Assembly: GCA_002917075.1 (NCBI GenBank)
Contig: NTMA01000001.1
Coordinates: forward strand, 124,001-188,000
Length of the DNA stretch: 64,000 bases
Reading direction: 5' to 3'
Origin: Hawksworthiomyces lignivorus
Taxonomy: Eukaryota; Ascomycota; Sordariomycetes; Ophiostomatales; Ophiostomataceae
The notes under the pieces were generated by a model. The model had not been told where the DNA came from. It saw only the letters and a list, made by a program, of their open reading frames with translations, and ran no database searches. The position numbers and the translations under genes are program-made. Position 1 is the stretch's first letter. Every line of letters begins with the position of its first letter. Shown here one piece after another: positions 24,876-37,324 of this stretch.

Positions 24876-25438
24876 ATCGCTGTCTGGGACTGCTTTCAGC
24901 AGAGCTTTTGCTTTTTTCCGCCTTCTGCTCTTAGCCAACTCGTCCTATTTGCCTTGTCCTGGGTCCCTCCACCGTCTCGCGTCTTTGACAGGGCTTCGCT
25001 AGTGATGCATTAGTCTGTAGCACCTCTAATGGATTCCGCCGCACTATCACTTCCGCGGTTGGTGCTCCGGCTGGCTCGCCGCTTCGACGCTAGAGTCGAT
25101 CGAGACAGGCAAGCAGAGTAGTGCCATGTTCCATGCTTTTGGCCACATTAGAAGTGTCCACTGAAGCGCAGTACGAGACAGGCGTTCGCCAGGCAGAGTA
25201 GCATGAACAGGCGTAAGTACAAGTAGTTTGCAGTAGTTGGCGCGCCTGGTTCTGTCTTCGCAGTCTGTCTCTGTGTGGCTCAGTGTGCTCTAACCAGAGA
25301 CTACATCCAGCTTCCTTGCAGGCTGCGCGCTCTTTGCGGGTACATGTCATAAGAACCAACCCCCAAGCCCTGGTCTTTGACCTTGGTTCCTCTGATAGGG
25401 GGGCTCCATGCGAGCTACCTAATACTTAGAGCAACAAG

Positions 25439-25447
25439 TACGGAGTA
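25439..25447 (-). repeat. Dispersed 9-mer TACTCCGTA (complement)
   Basis: Exact TACGGAGTA on the plus strand, in a spacer. Confidence 0.6.
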
Positions 25448-26981
25448 GTCTTTCCAAGTGCTCAGCAGTATTATCAGTGCCTCCCCGTTACTAAAGCCTA
25501 TTTTGCTATTACACTTTTGGTAACATTGTTGTCTGTCTGGGTTTACATACGTCTCTCTGCCTCTCTGTCCGCCCGCCGCCGCCTGGTTCCCTGTTCCGGT
25601 ATCATCTTCCTCTCGCAATCCCTTTCTCTGGGCTTTCTGGTTCTTCTGGTGCCTCTGGTTGGCCTCTGCTCCCTCTGGCCCTGCTTCCTCTTCTTGCTTC
25701 CTACATTCCTCCTGCTTCCTGCTCTTTGTTCCTCGCTCCTTCTTCAATCAGTCGGACTTTTCCCAACTGGCTCGCTAGCTGCACACTGCTTTCTCTGCTG
25801 CATTCTTCCTCCTGGGCTGCTTTTGGCTTGCCTTTTCGTCGTTTAATCTCCCTTGCTCCTTCCGGCGCATTCTCTTCTTGAGCGCTCTCTTTCTCTTGCT
25901 ATTCCGTCTCTCCCCTCCCTGGATTTTTTGCCCTTTTCTAGCGAGGAAGGAAGGAAGAAAGCTCAGACCCGCTAGCCGACGTTTCCTCTTTCTCCATCCG
26001 CCCCCAAACTGCTCCATCCACTGCAACAGTCCAACCACATTCCATTTTCTCCAGTTTCTTCTTTTTTCTTCCTCCTCCCCTCGCTTTCATTTTCTTTTCT
26101 TTCTAATTTCCCCTTCCCTTCGCTATCGACACTTTTTACACTCAATACCTTCGCCCTCAGTCTCCTTGGCTTCGTCCCTCGCTCTCTTGTCCTCTGTTCT
26201 CTCCCCTCGCACCCTTATCTCCTCCTCTCGCCTACGCACCAACTTAGTCGCCTCCCCCGCTTATCCTCTGGGCCTTAACTTTTTGCTACCGAAGCTTCGA
26301 CCTTTTCTGCTTTGCTCCGCTTCTGATTTTGCTGTACTCTTGATCTTCCGAAAAGGTCCCCTCAGACATTCTTACAAGCGGTCGTCTGCGAGCTATCTTG
26401 AGAGCTCGAGGTTGTACAGCAAAGAAAGCTCTAGTAAAGGAGCCTCTAATCTGTCTTTCCTTCCTTGTTGCCTTCTGTCTTCGCGTCCCGCTTGCCACTA
26501 CGGGTACCGCAACCTAAAAGAAAACGGACGTAGAGCTGCCCCCCGAAACTTCAGCACTAGTTTTTTTTATCCGTGTGTTCCCTTCTCTTTCAACCCCTCC
26601 AGAAATAAAAGTAGCATATTCTAACAAAGAACACAGCAATATCGATAGGCAATTGCGTCCAGCCCGGCGAAGCCTTTTCCCTTTGCCTTCTAGCAATATA
26701 GCTTGGCTAGCAGCTACACGAACTATCTCTAATCTATTGTTCTTCCACTCCGACGGCGGCCTCGACCAATCTATTCCACTAAAGTCCCCTCTTCTTCTCC
26801 CCTCCCCACATTCTTTTGCATTTTTGTTTCTCGTTGCTCTCCGTCTTGTCTCTTCTTCTCTACACACCTGAACTGGCGGCGGCAACGAAGACGACGACAG
26901 TACCCAAGACACCGGAAAACCCTTCTTCTTTTTTGACCTTATCCGTTGCCTTCCACTGAGGCAGCGTCCTTCATTTCAAGA

Positions 26982-28055
26982 ATGGCCAACAAAATGGTGC
27001 TGTACAAGCTGGTGGTGCTTGGAGACGGTGGCGTGGGAAAAACCGCTCTTACTATCCAACTATGCTTGCAGCACTTTGTTGAGACTGTAAGTTGTTTCCT
27101 CCGCGTTCTTTTCAATGCATTTGGGGAACACTCTGGTCTCGCAGCTTTGCAGAACTATTCCTTTAGCCCTCTGCTCTTCTGAGATTACCTTTATTGTCTA
27201 TTTTGGGCACAGTTGGGTTTGTTTGGGACACTATTCCTTTCCCTTTGCACCTGGTTTGATCGCTCAGAGCTATATTTTTTTACTGTTCCCGTATTGGGCG
27301 AGGATCTTTCAGCTTTTAAAGCTTTCCTGCAACTCCCATCCACTTCCTACTTCTATTTCACATACTCACCAAGAGCGTAATTCACCGATGCGGTTTCGGC
27401 AGCTTTAGGAGGATTGTTACGTGCAGAGAACTAACTTGGCGTGCTCCCGTTGATTTAGTACGACCCAACGATCGAAGATTCTTACCGGAAGCAAGTGGTC
27501 ATAGACGGCCAGGCATGCATGCTGGAAGTCTTGGATACGGCGGGCCAAGAGGAATATACAGCTTTACGTGACCAATGGATTCGAGACGGGGAGGGATTTG
27601 TTCTTGTCTACAGCATCTCATCACGGTCATCCTTCTCGCGTATTAAGCGGTTCCATCACCAGATACAGCGAGTCAAAGAGTCCACAGCGTCATCGCCATC
27701 ATATCCAGGATCACCACTGGCCGCGGCAAATTCTCAGGCCCCTGTTCCTGTCATGCTGGTTGGCAACAAGAGCGATCGTGTTACCGAGCGAGAAGTCTCA
27801 ACTCAAGAAGGGCACGCACTCGCCCGCGAGTTGGGGTGCGAATTTGTCGAGGCTTCGGCCAAGAACTGTATCAATGTGGAGAAGGCGTTCTACGACGTGG
27901 TGCGCATCCTTCGTCGCCAGCGTCAGCAAGCTGCGCGTCCACTCCCTCCGGCTGGTGGGAGCCGCCGGCCACAAGGGGGTGAGACTGGCACTCGGAGGTC
28001 GGATTCAGAGCGCTACCGAAGAAACAAAAGCGGGGGCCGTTGCGTCATCTTATGA
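26982..28055 (+). CDS. ras2: Ras2-type small GTPase
   Basis: Two exons (26982-27086, 27459-28055) give 233 residues; the 372-base intron is long for this window. The G1 loop is GDGGVGKT (14-21), the effector loop YDPTIEDSY (36-44), G3 DTAGQEEY (61-68), followed by NKSD and EASAKN. The C-terminus is CVIL, a CaaX prenylation box. It opens MANKMVLYKLVVLGDGG, the form seen in filamentous-fungal Ras2/RasB proteins, which control hyphal growth through cAMP and MAP-kinase signalling at membranes. An insert rich in Ser/Pro/Ala (about residues 109-131) sits before the NKSD strand, as in this subfamily. An in-frame ATG at 26946 could add 12 residues, but the family start and its context favour 26982. 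A terminal Leu favours geranylgeranylation over farnesylation by the general CaaX rule. Confidence 0.95.
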
Positions 28056-30779
28056 TTGCGCTGCCGGATGCTTTCTCTGGCCATTATCAGTGTGTCCTTG
28101 TGGCAAGCTTCACCTGTTGCTTGCCTTTCATTCGCATGCTTTATTTCTTGTCTATTTCCTTCACGTCTTTTGTTCTCGCATTTTGTCCTTTCTGTTGGAA
28201 TGTCCAGCTAGCCGAATGTTTTTACGCACTCCATCATGCCGAAGCAGCTAATGCTTCATACCCCTTTCCCACCAATCTCTTTAAAAGCGATCGACACCAC
28301 TGGAGCAACTCACGTGTACTCCGAATTGCCACATCGCCCACGAACAAAGCGCTTAAATTTTCTCGACACGAAGTGACGACTTTATACGGAAACTGCGGAG
28401 AAGATAAAAGAAATACTTTCCAAAAAGAATGTATATCTCATTTGAAACTACACATGCTCAAAAAGACAATGGCTTATGACAATTCCCAAACCGCCGGAGA
28501 ACGAATTCCTTCTTTCCCCAAACACCCTCCGCTAACCCACCTTTTTCCATACACGAAAGTTTTCAGTCTTTGTTATTTGACATTGGAACAAATTACGCTC
28601 CTTAATTCTCAACCGGTCCGGGCAACTTGGGCCAACTAGTCCGATGTGAATCAAAAATTCGGATGAATACACGCTCATTGTTAATATTTCAAGAGAGCTT
28701 TGATATGCTCTTAGCCCGGATAGCATGTGAGAGAACAAAAAAAAACATTAAAAAAAATGGAAAGAAGAGAGGATATAAAATCCAAACATGGGCATTTCCA
28801 GGGCGCGATATTCCTTTCAATCTACCAAATTTGGGTCCTACGACACCTTACTAAGTGAAGCGGCCCCTATCATATATCTTTATCTTCGGAGCACCGATTG
28901 GAGTTCTTGGAGTTTGGGTCGGATCGCCATCCTCTTTTAGTCCGACACTGGTTGCTGTTGCTGTTGCTCTCGGGGTTATATTGTGGTCGTGGCTGCACAT
29001 TTTAAATCAATACCAACTGTCTTCTCAAACCATTTCTGGCCGTTTCTGTCTATTTGTTTTGCCAATTGCTAGTTGAAGCATTTCTCCTGGTTGTAGTACC
29101 AGAGACCTCTGTGGGAAGAGAGGGACTTGCTATGCTATTATTATACCTCGTCATTTGGCTTACCCCCTATTGGCTGTTCCAAGATGCCGTTTCCTATTGG
29201 TTGTATATATGTGGAGAGGTTCCGTGACAGATTTTGATGTTCAGTTGTATCTATTTTCCTATGCAAAACGGCCTATGCGATAGGATAGATATGTTGTACG
29301 TTCGTTGTACGTTGAAGATGGAGCATCACGAGGCTGGCGCTGCCTTGTTTTCTCATGTTGGTAGCAAAGAAAAGCTATTAATTCAATACGAGAAGGGATG
29401 GCAGCAGTAATATCCCGAAGAACTCCTAATTTCTCATTCGGCGCCATATAGCAGCAAAATGGTTTATTGTATAGAAGTGAGAAGTCGCTTGGTTAGGTAG
29501 AAGAATCTAAAGTGGGCGTGTCGCCTTCCATATCACGATGTCTTGGATTATGCTGTGCGTCCTATTGTTTCTATTGTATTCTTGCTGTTCTTGGCTGCTT
29601 TGGTTTCTACCGCACAACTTGCAGCTTAGAAGACTCTGCATGCCTCGCCTTTCTTCTTTCTGCTTGGCCTTGGAATGCGAGAGGGCTGTGGCTAGCTTCC
29701 AGGTTTCGCGGCGGAGAGTTAGCATCTGAGCACACACGCAGTCGCCTTGCGGGAATTTCAAAGATTTCCCGGTGCCGTCGAACAGCTTCCCGGTCATGGC
29801 TGCTAGAGCGATTTACGCTGCATCTACTATGGAATGTGAACGGCACCCTTTGATAACGTTGATAATATGTCTCCCGCCTCTTTCTCTCTGCCTCTGCCCA
29901 GCTCTCGCAAGCCAAAAAAAGCTTGGAAGGCTAAAAAGCGGGTCTCCAGTAGCGTTGCTTGTCCGGCGGCACGTTTTCTGTGAGAATTCTCATTTGCTGC
30001 AAAAACGATTGGAGGGCGAGCACAAATGAAGCGTACTTGTCTCCCAATAATCTAGAATCTGAATATGCTGTCTTGCTGAACTTGTCCTGACGAGATTCCG
30101 CATATCTCTCGTTCTTTCGTGTTGCGTATATGTTGTCTTTTTTGCAGTCTGTGTGCTTAAAGGGGATTTTGTCTGTCTGCTCTGAATGGGCAATCTGCAA
30201 GGCCACATCAGAGCAGCCTCTTCCTTCACCACCAAAAAAAAGTTGCCGCCCCCCTCCCCTTTTGCCCTCTACCCCCCCTGTCTAGTTCGCACCCGCACTA
30301 AAGTATCGATCTCCCCTTGCGACCGCAGCCAGGAACAAACGCGGTGGTCGCGACAAATGATGAATGGCCAGTTGTGGTAATACCAGCAAAGTAATAATAC
30401 GTTGCGTCTTACCATAATGGACACCAAAAAAAAAACATCCATCGAATTTGAACGTCCATCGTCACTCTCGTCTTTTCCCGTTTCTTCTCTCCTTCATTCT
30501 CCATCTTTGCTTTCATGCCATTCCTTTAGTTATATGATTTCTTCTTTCTTTTATGTTTTAATTTGAGCTCTCTTCTTTTTCTTTCTCCTTTGCTGAGCCG
30601 CTCTTTCTAGGGATGGATCTGCCGTGATCTTGCAGCTCTTATCTTCTCCTTGGTTGTCCGAAACATTTATGACCCTCCATTAACGAGATACGCAGCTCTG
30701 GTATCACGATAGCAGGCCTGATAATATCACATCTTTACCGGCAATCACGCCTGCTGCTTTAACTAGGCCTGCAGCAAAG
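28056..30779. other. 2.7 kb spacer between Ras2 and Mcd4 genes
   Basis: No supportable gene. Both flanking genes are on the plus strand, so this holds the Ras 3' UTR and the Mcd4 promoter. Short homopolymers (A runs near 28,737-28,757 and C runs near 30,250-30,280) and CT-rich blocks near 30,470-30,600 are visible. Confidence 0.45.
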
Positions 30780-33700
30780 ATGGCCTCCTTTCCGCGCTTC
30801 CGGTTCCTGGCCATAGCCATGGTATTCCACCTGATCTACATTTTCTCTATATTCGATATCTACTTTGTTAGTCCCGTTGTTTCTGGCATGCAGCTCTTCC
30901 AACTGGAGAGACCAGCTGGTGCCAAAGCGCCCGCAGACCGTCTTGTTCTGTTTGTCGGTACGTTCCTCTCTGACTCCTCTGTCTTCGACCCCGTCTCTCT
31001 TTGAGGCGAGACGTTCCCCTCCCCCCCTTCACCTGCTTTCTTCTTTTGCCCTAATAGCATTGGATAGGCGACGGTCTACGTGCCGATAAAGCGTTTCAGT
31101 CTCATCCTGAGCCCTACCCACAGACCGACGACGACCTCACTCCTCGCCCGCTTGCGCCTTTCCTGCGATCCCGCGTGCTGGAGCATGGGACATTTGGCGT
31201 CTCTCATACGCGCGTGCCAACTGAGTCCCGGCCTGGCCATGTGGCCTTGATTGCCGGTCTGTATGAAGACGTCTCGGCTGTCACGACTGGATGGAAGCTG
31301 AACCCAGTGAACTTCGACAGCGTGTTCAACCGTAGCCGTCACACCTGGAGCTGGGGTAGTCCCGACATCCTACCTATGTTTGAGCAGGGTGCCGTACCGG
31401 GCCGCGTCGACGCCTTCACCTACGAAGCCGAGGACGAGGACTTTTCCCAAGACGCAACCCCCCTCGATTATTGGGTCTTTGACCATGTCAAGGAGCTGTT
31501 TGCCGAGGCCCGCACCAACGAGACCCTAGCCGCCAGTCTGCGCCAGGACAAGAACGTCTTCTTCCTGCACCTTCTGGGCCTCGACACCACAGGCCATTCC
31601 TTCCGGCCTTACTCGAAGGAGTACCTGCACAACCTCAAGGTCGTGGACCAGGGCGTCCAAGAGATCAGCCAGCTGATTGAGGAGTTTTACGGGGACGACC
31701 GCACCGCGTTCGTATTTACCGCCGACCACGGCATGAGCGACTTCGGCAGCCACGGCGACGGCCATCCGGACAACACCCGGACGCCGCTCATTGTCTGGGG
31801 TTCGGGCGTGGCTAAGCCGCTGTTGTACCCGAATGGTGAGGAAGGCGCAGGTGGTGCAGCTCCTGGCCACGATGAGTACTCGTCGGACTGGAACCTGAAC
31901 GAAGTGCAGCGCCACGACGTAGCCCAGGCCGACGTTGCCGCCCTGATGGCCTACCTGGCCGGCCTCGAGTTTCCCGCCAACTCGGTCGGCGAGCTGCCCC
32001 TGGAGTATCTGGCAACAGACATTGAGGAGAAGGCCCGGGCGGCCCTCCTCAATGCGCGCAGCATCCTGGAAATGTACCGCGTGAAAGAGGAGAAGAAGAG
32101 CGCGTCGCAGCTGCGCTTCGTGCCCTACCAGGCCCTGAGCGATGCGAGCGGCGGCAGCAGCGCCGAGCACCGCGTCGCCGACATTGAGCGCCTGATCGCC
32201 GCCGGGAGCTACGAGGAGGCCATCGAGGAAGCCGCCGCGCTGATCAAGATCGGCCTGGCCGGCCTGCGCTACCTGCAGACCTACGACTGGCTGTTCCTGC
32301 GCGCCCTCATCACCTTGGGCTATCTCGGCTGGATGGCCTACGCGCTGACCACCGTCATCGACCTCTACGTCCTCGACGACCAGACGCGGCCCCAGCCCTC
32401 GCGGAACCTGGCCGGCATGCTGTTCTTCTCTTCCGTGCTCATCGGCATGTATGCGTCCTTTACCGCCTCCGGCTCTCCAGTATCCTACTTCGCCTACGCA
32501 TTCTTCCCCGTCTTCTTCTGGGAGGGTGTGTACGCACGGCGGGACAGCCTCGTGGCCGGCGGTAAGCAGCTCTTCAACAGCCTCGACGGCGGCGCGCGTG
32601 GCACCCGCCTCGCGTCCCTCGCTTTCAACGTGGCCATCTATGTGGCCATTATCGAGTCTCTGGTGCGTCTTCTCCCTTTGGTTTGCAGAGAGCAAGTGCT
32701 GTCCTGCCCCGCTAACCAATTAATTGTAAAACTAGGCTTTCGGATACATTTACAGGGAGATTTTCACCCTTCTCTTTATTCTCGGCGCTTTCTGGCCCGC
32801 CATATACGGCCTCTCTTTCTTGCAGCAGCACCTGGGTCTTGCTGCCCTGTGGTCTGTGTCTTGTCTTTCCATGAGCACATTCACCCTTCTGCCAGCCAAC
32901 AAGATCGAGAATATAGGATTGATGTGAGTCCCCTCTCTGCCTTTTATTTGGCAGCCCACTGAAGTGGATGAAGCCGGCCTGTAGAAGCTGACCCTTTTTT
33001 TTCCAGTATGCTTGGCGGCTCCATCATGGTCGCCATTGGTATTCTGTACCTCACATTTGAAGACACCATTCTCGGCGACTTTTCTGCTGTAGCGGCAGCC
33101 AAGTCGACAGCTGAGTCGGCTTCGAGAGCTGCTACTAAAGACCTGGTCACGCAGGCGCTGCTGGGTGCACAGGTCGGCCTCATCATCTTGGCCATGTGGG
33201 TGACGCGATCTAGCGCTCTCTCTCTGCAGGCTAAGCTGGGCCTACCCAGAGGCAACCAGGTGATCGGCTGGCTGGTCCTCATTCTCTCCCTTACAGTGAT
33301 GCCGCTTGCGCACCGCTCGCGGCCGCAAAGCGATCACGGCGGCAACAGCTACCTGAGCCGCCTGATCGTTATCTTCCTAACCTTTGCGCCAGCCTTTGTG
33401 ATCCTGACCATCTCTTACGAGGGCCTATTTTACGTAGCCTTCTGTGCCACGCTGGTGGCGTGGGTGCGAATGGAGCACGCGCTCTTCGTGTTCCGGCTCC
33501 AGAAGCAGAAGCAGCAGCATCCGGCGGCGAAGAGACTGGCGGCCAAGGCCAACGGGACGGGCAAGGCCAACGGGACATCGTCGGCCCACAAATCTGACAC
33601 AGCAGCAACAAGCTCACCAGCAACAGCTGCCGCGAAAGCGGCGCCGCCATACCGGCCCCTGACGCTGGCTGACGCCCGCGTAGCGCTGTTCTTCTTTGTG

Positions 33701-34189
33701 CTCGTGCAGTCAGCCTTCTTCAGCGCCAGCAACGTCGCCTCTGTCTCGGCCTTCAGTCTTGAGAGCGTCATGCGCCTGCTCCCCGTCTTTGACCCGTTTT
33801 CGCAGGGCGGCTTGCTGATCCTTAAGCTGCTCGTCCCCTTCGCCCTCATCTCTGCCAACTTTGGCGTCCTCAACCGCCGCCTCGGCGTCGCCCCCTCCGC
33901 CCTCGTCATGGTCGTCATGGCCATCAGCGACGTGCTGACCCTCTACTTCTTTTGGGTCGTCAAGGACGAGGGTTCCTGGCTCGAGATCGGCTCCACCATA
34001 ACCCACTTTCTCATCGCCAGCCTGCTGTGCGCCTTCGTGGCCGGGCTGGAGGGCGTCAGCGCGCTGTTCACAGCGGGCGTGGACGTAGGGGCAGAGACCC
34101 AGGGGCCAGCTGCAGAGCCCTCGAAGCCCAATAAGGCAGAGAACTCGGCCAATGGCAAGACCTCTGCACATGCTGAGGCAGCAAATTAG
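30780..34189 (+). CDS. mcd4: GPI ethanolamine phosphate transferase 1 (Mcd4/PIG-N)
   Basis: Four exons (30780-30957, 31068-32662, 32736-32923, 33007-34189) give 1047 residues. The enzyme adds phosphoethanolamine to the first mannose of the GPI anchor in the ER membrane. A membrane segment near the N-terminus is followed by the lumenal alkaline-phosphatase-fold domain: LFVGDGLRADKAF (rebuilt across intron 1), RVPTESRPGHVALIAG, HLLGLDTTGHSFRPYSKEY and FTADHGMSDFGSHGDG, carrying the metal-binding Asp/His residues. The C-terminal half is the multi-pass PigN domain. Introns of 110, 73 and 83 bases are all GT-AG. The coding sequence is markedly GC-rich, which creates a long antisense open frame with no merit. 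Length is somewhat above yeast Mcd4 because of a low-complexity loop (Ala/Thr/Lys, near 33,530-33,650) and an acidic tail. Confidence 0.96.
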
Positions 34190-34737
34190 ACTAGAAGTGA
34201 GACTAGGCGAAGACGAAGCAAAGCAAGGAGACTTTAGTATTCGCGGTTTCGATGCAAAGTTTCCTGTTTTCCGGCCTTTCGGCTATGGCATATTTTGGCG
34301 GTTTAATCATAATATGAGAAGGGTTTTATTTTTTTTATTTTTTCGTTTACTTATTAAAATCTCACAGGGACCCTTACCTTTTTCTTGTTCCACTTGTATA
34401 TATCGTGTATACATAGCTAGACAGGCCGTATACGAGAGCGACGCAGAAGGAATAGACGCTAAAAGTTAAACATCATTTTTGAATAGATCTACAAGAGCAT
34501 AAACTACTCGCCAAGAAGAGGGCGGCCACACCTGGACCAATGCATGGGAGACCCTTTGATCCAGAGATTCCAGATGCTCCATTGCCGAACGCAATAGAGA
34601 GCGCGACAGATGGGCTACGGATGGCACTGCATTCCTCCAAAACTGCCAGAAACGTACGAAAGAAAATAGCTATCCTCTTGCCGTCTTGGTATGCTTACAC
34701 AACGCGAACCATGTGTCTCTGTGTGCCCATCTAGCTT
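34190..34737. other. Spacer between convergent Mcd4 and HET-domain genes
   Basis: AT-rich 3' flanks of two converging genes. No gene is seen in these 548 bases. Confidence 0.5.
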
Positions 34738-37324
34738 TTAAACCAGCCGAACGGCTTGTTTTGTCCCAGGCTCATTGGTCAAGAGCGACATCACCAGGCC
34801 TTCTTTGACTTTGATGCGTTCTGCGTATTCCAAAGCTTCTTCGTTCTGCGAATCTCGCTCCTCTACGAATGTCTCCATGTTTTTGCTGAATTGCTGCAGC
34901 TTGTTATCTTCGTTGTCATCATCATCATCGTCCAGGTGTATGGGATTACGCGATGTCCTCAAGTCCAGAATACCAATTCGTTCGTATGCATCCGCATCGC
35001 CGTCAAATTTTGCCTACGACCATAACACTGACGCTGGCAAGTTCGTGATAGCTAAAATGGTAGCCTAGAATAATGCACGTCAGATAAATTGTCGCGGCTG
35101 TCGCGTCCGACACCTCAGATGTGGCGCCTCCTGGGTGAGCCAAGCCTGGCAGATGCCCCATACTCTCGGCCGTGGCTACGATGCAGGCCACGGCGAATCG
35201 CTTCACGGAGAACCAGCCTATGCGAATGCACGTTTCCCGTTCGATTTCGGCTATGGAGGAGAGGAAATCGATATTAGCAGTGGCGGCGGCAGCCAAAGTG
35301 ACGTCGTGGTGATCAAAGGGCAGCCGGACGACCGGCCCTACAAAAAGCAGGTGTCTGACGGCATCGGGCGCGTGGCGTGCCGTCTCCAGGATATCGCGGG
35401 CGTCGACTTCCCGGGCCAAGAGGCGTGTGGTGGTTGTCTCGCTGCCGCTGGCGTCGCTCGGAAGCATGAACTCGACGCGGGCGTCCGCGATAGCACTCAA
35501 GTAGTAGTCGATGACGCCGGGACTTGCGTATTCGCTGAGCCTATGACGCCACCGGATTACGCCGTTGCCGCTGCCAGGCGTCCAGCCGAGCCATGACCAG
35601 CTGGGCAGGTGCGGGCGGCGCGTGAGGAGGGGGGCAGAGTACAGAGGACTGATCCGAGACATTATTTGCCACAAACTCCTAGTCCCAGAGGAGGACAATA
35701 ACTAAGCGGCTCGTGGACGTGCGCGGCGGTGAAGATGCGCCAGCCGGCGTGACATCGGCAAACACAGGCAGGCCGCAGAGGGTCTCTAGACCGCGCCGAC
35801 CACGGACTTGGAGGTCGGGGTAGAGGCTGGAGCCGTCCTGAAAAGCAGCCAAGACGCCCTGGATAGCCCAGACCACGTCATTCGGGTACGTCAAGTGGCG
35901 CATCACGTAGTCGCTAATCACGTCTTGGAACGAGTCGGTGCCGCACAGTTTGTTAAAACAGCGTTCGCTAAAAATTTTGGGTGCTTTCAGTTCGCCGGCC
36001 ATGCGCTCGCCGCTGCCACCATAGCCGTTGCCCTCTTCGTGCAGCGCAGGCAGCGGCGCAGATTCTTGGCTGTTGTCGGTCCGGCACTGGAAGAGTACCT
36101 GGGTCCCTGTGAATATGAGGCGCCGCCGCGACAGCAGACCCTCCTGAAATGTCCAGCCGCGGCTGCTCCAGCGAGAATGTCTGACTTCGTGCATACCGGT
36201 CATGCTCATACAGGGCATGATCGTGACGCGAAAGTCGCCTTTTTTGTACAAAGCGGATGAGTCGTCTGCGATCATGACAAACCAGGGAAGGGCTGTCCGC
36301 GACGTTTGGCCGACGCCCGGCAGCCCCTCGTCTGCAGATGCTCCCGCTGCGGCAATGATGGTCAGCTCTGCGTTGCTGTATATAGTGCCCATGAGGCTGA
36401 TCTGAGCGCGCTTGGCGGTCTCGTCGTCCTGCGGGATGCAAAGCAGGTCGATCCAGAGATATCTGATCCTAGTTGGCAGGTGCTTGCAAGACGAGCAACT
36501 GAGAAAATAAGGCGAATAATAAAAAGGAGGACGAGGTGCGGCACCCACCGGTAGCCTAGCTGCAGAACCACGGTGACGGCGTCCTCCATGACTCCCAGCA
36601 GGCGTGCAGGAAGCACGCCAGACTTAGAGCACGGTGCAGTATTCCCACCGGCCCAGACGTAGCTGAGCGCCACGTATACCTCGTGGCCGGGACGCCAGGC
36701 CACCAGCTTCCTACCGGTACAATCAATGACGGTGAAGCCGGGGATGCTTATCGCCGTACCGACCATGCTGTCACATTTGTCGTGTTGGTCCTTGCAAAAG
36801 GTGAGCCAGCGCCGTACTTTGGCGTAGTCGACTGTCTTGGCGACCGGGACATGGGCGGCGTTCCAGCCAGCGAAGAGGCTGCAACCGCCGGCAGCGGTGG
36901 TGGTAACCGCGGCTTCCTCGCTCATGCGCTCGCCTAAGTCCCAGTGGATCACACATTCCGCCCCCCCAACGCCTGCGCCTGGGAGGGTGATAAAGCCGCG
37001 GGAACAGTCCGTGTCGAAGATCCACTCGAAGACGTATCTGATTTCTATCATCTGGTCGGTCGGAAAACTGCTGTGAGGAAACGAAGCCGCCAGCAGCTGG
37101 TGAAAAAAAGCACACAGAGGGCATGCAGCACCTAGCGTAATGGCAATTTCGCCGTATTCCATAGCGGACTGGCAGAGTCGCAGGCAAGACGCAGACAAGA
37201 GAAGCGGCTCGCCCGTCGTCGTTCTCCACCGGGCGGTGCTGGCTCGCACAGCAAGCGACTGGCTGCGTCTTTTCATACCCCGAAGTGGGCGGCGTTTTGT
37301 TGGCAAGCCATAGGGCACCGCCAT
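34738..37324 (-). CDS. HET-domain (heterokaryon incompatibility) protein
   Basis: The proposed exons are 37324-36549, 36468-35719, 35648-35114 and 35013-34738 (778 residues). HET landmarks are VYVALSYVWAGG, RYLWIDLLCIPQDD (rebuilt across intron 1 as GYRIRYLWID), MGTIYSNAELTIIAAAG, SRGWTFQEGLLSRRRLIFT and LPSWSWLGW. The last intron (35113-35014) is well supported, as it rebuilds KFDGDADAYERIGIL. The second intron (35718-35649) has a poor donor (GTCCAC). Without it the frame shifts at the stop after LVIVLLWD, so this junction may instead be a frameshift in a decaying copy. The start is uncertain: in-frame ATGs exist at 37438, 37324 and 37276. HET proteins trigger cell death when incompatible hyphae fuse; no partner gene is visible nearby. 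Confidence 0.8.

Larger units (their letters stand above)
19219..26981. other. 7.8 kb gene-free spacer before the Ras gene
   Basis: No open frame longer than about 250 codons is seen, and none shows family features. No tRNA could be recognised by its B box. The stretch holds homopolymers, a tandem GACAGGAGA at about 23,955, a T31 tract, three exact TACTCCGTA-type 9-mers, and from about 25,500 a heavily CT-rich segment that probably is the promoter and leader of the Ras gene. The left end holds the 3' UTR of the Opy2-like gene. Confidence 0.45.

Noticed and set aside
31526..32719. 397-codon open frame on the minus strand
   Set aside because: It is antisense to the Mcd4 exon, whose conserved motifs are unmistakable; the frame is open only because of strong GC bias at third positions.
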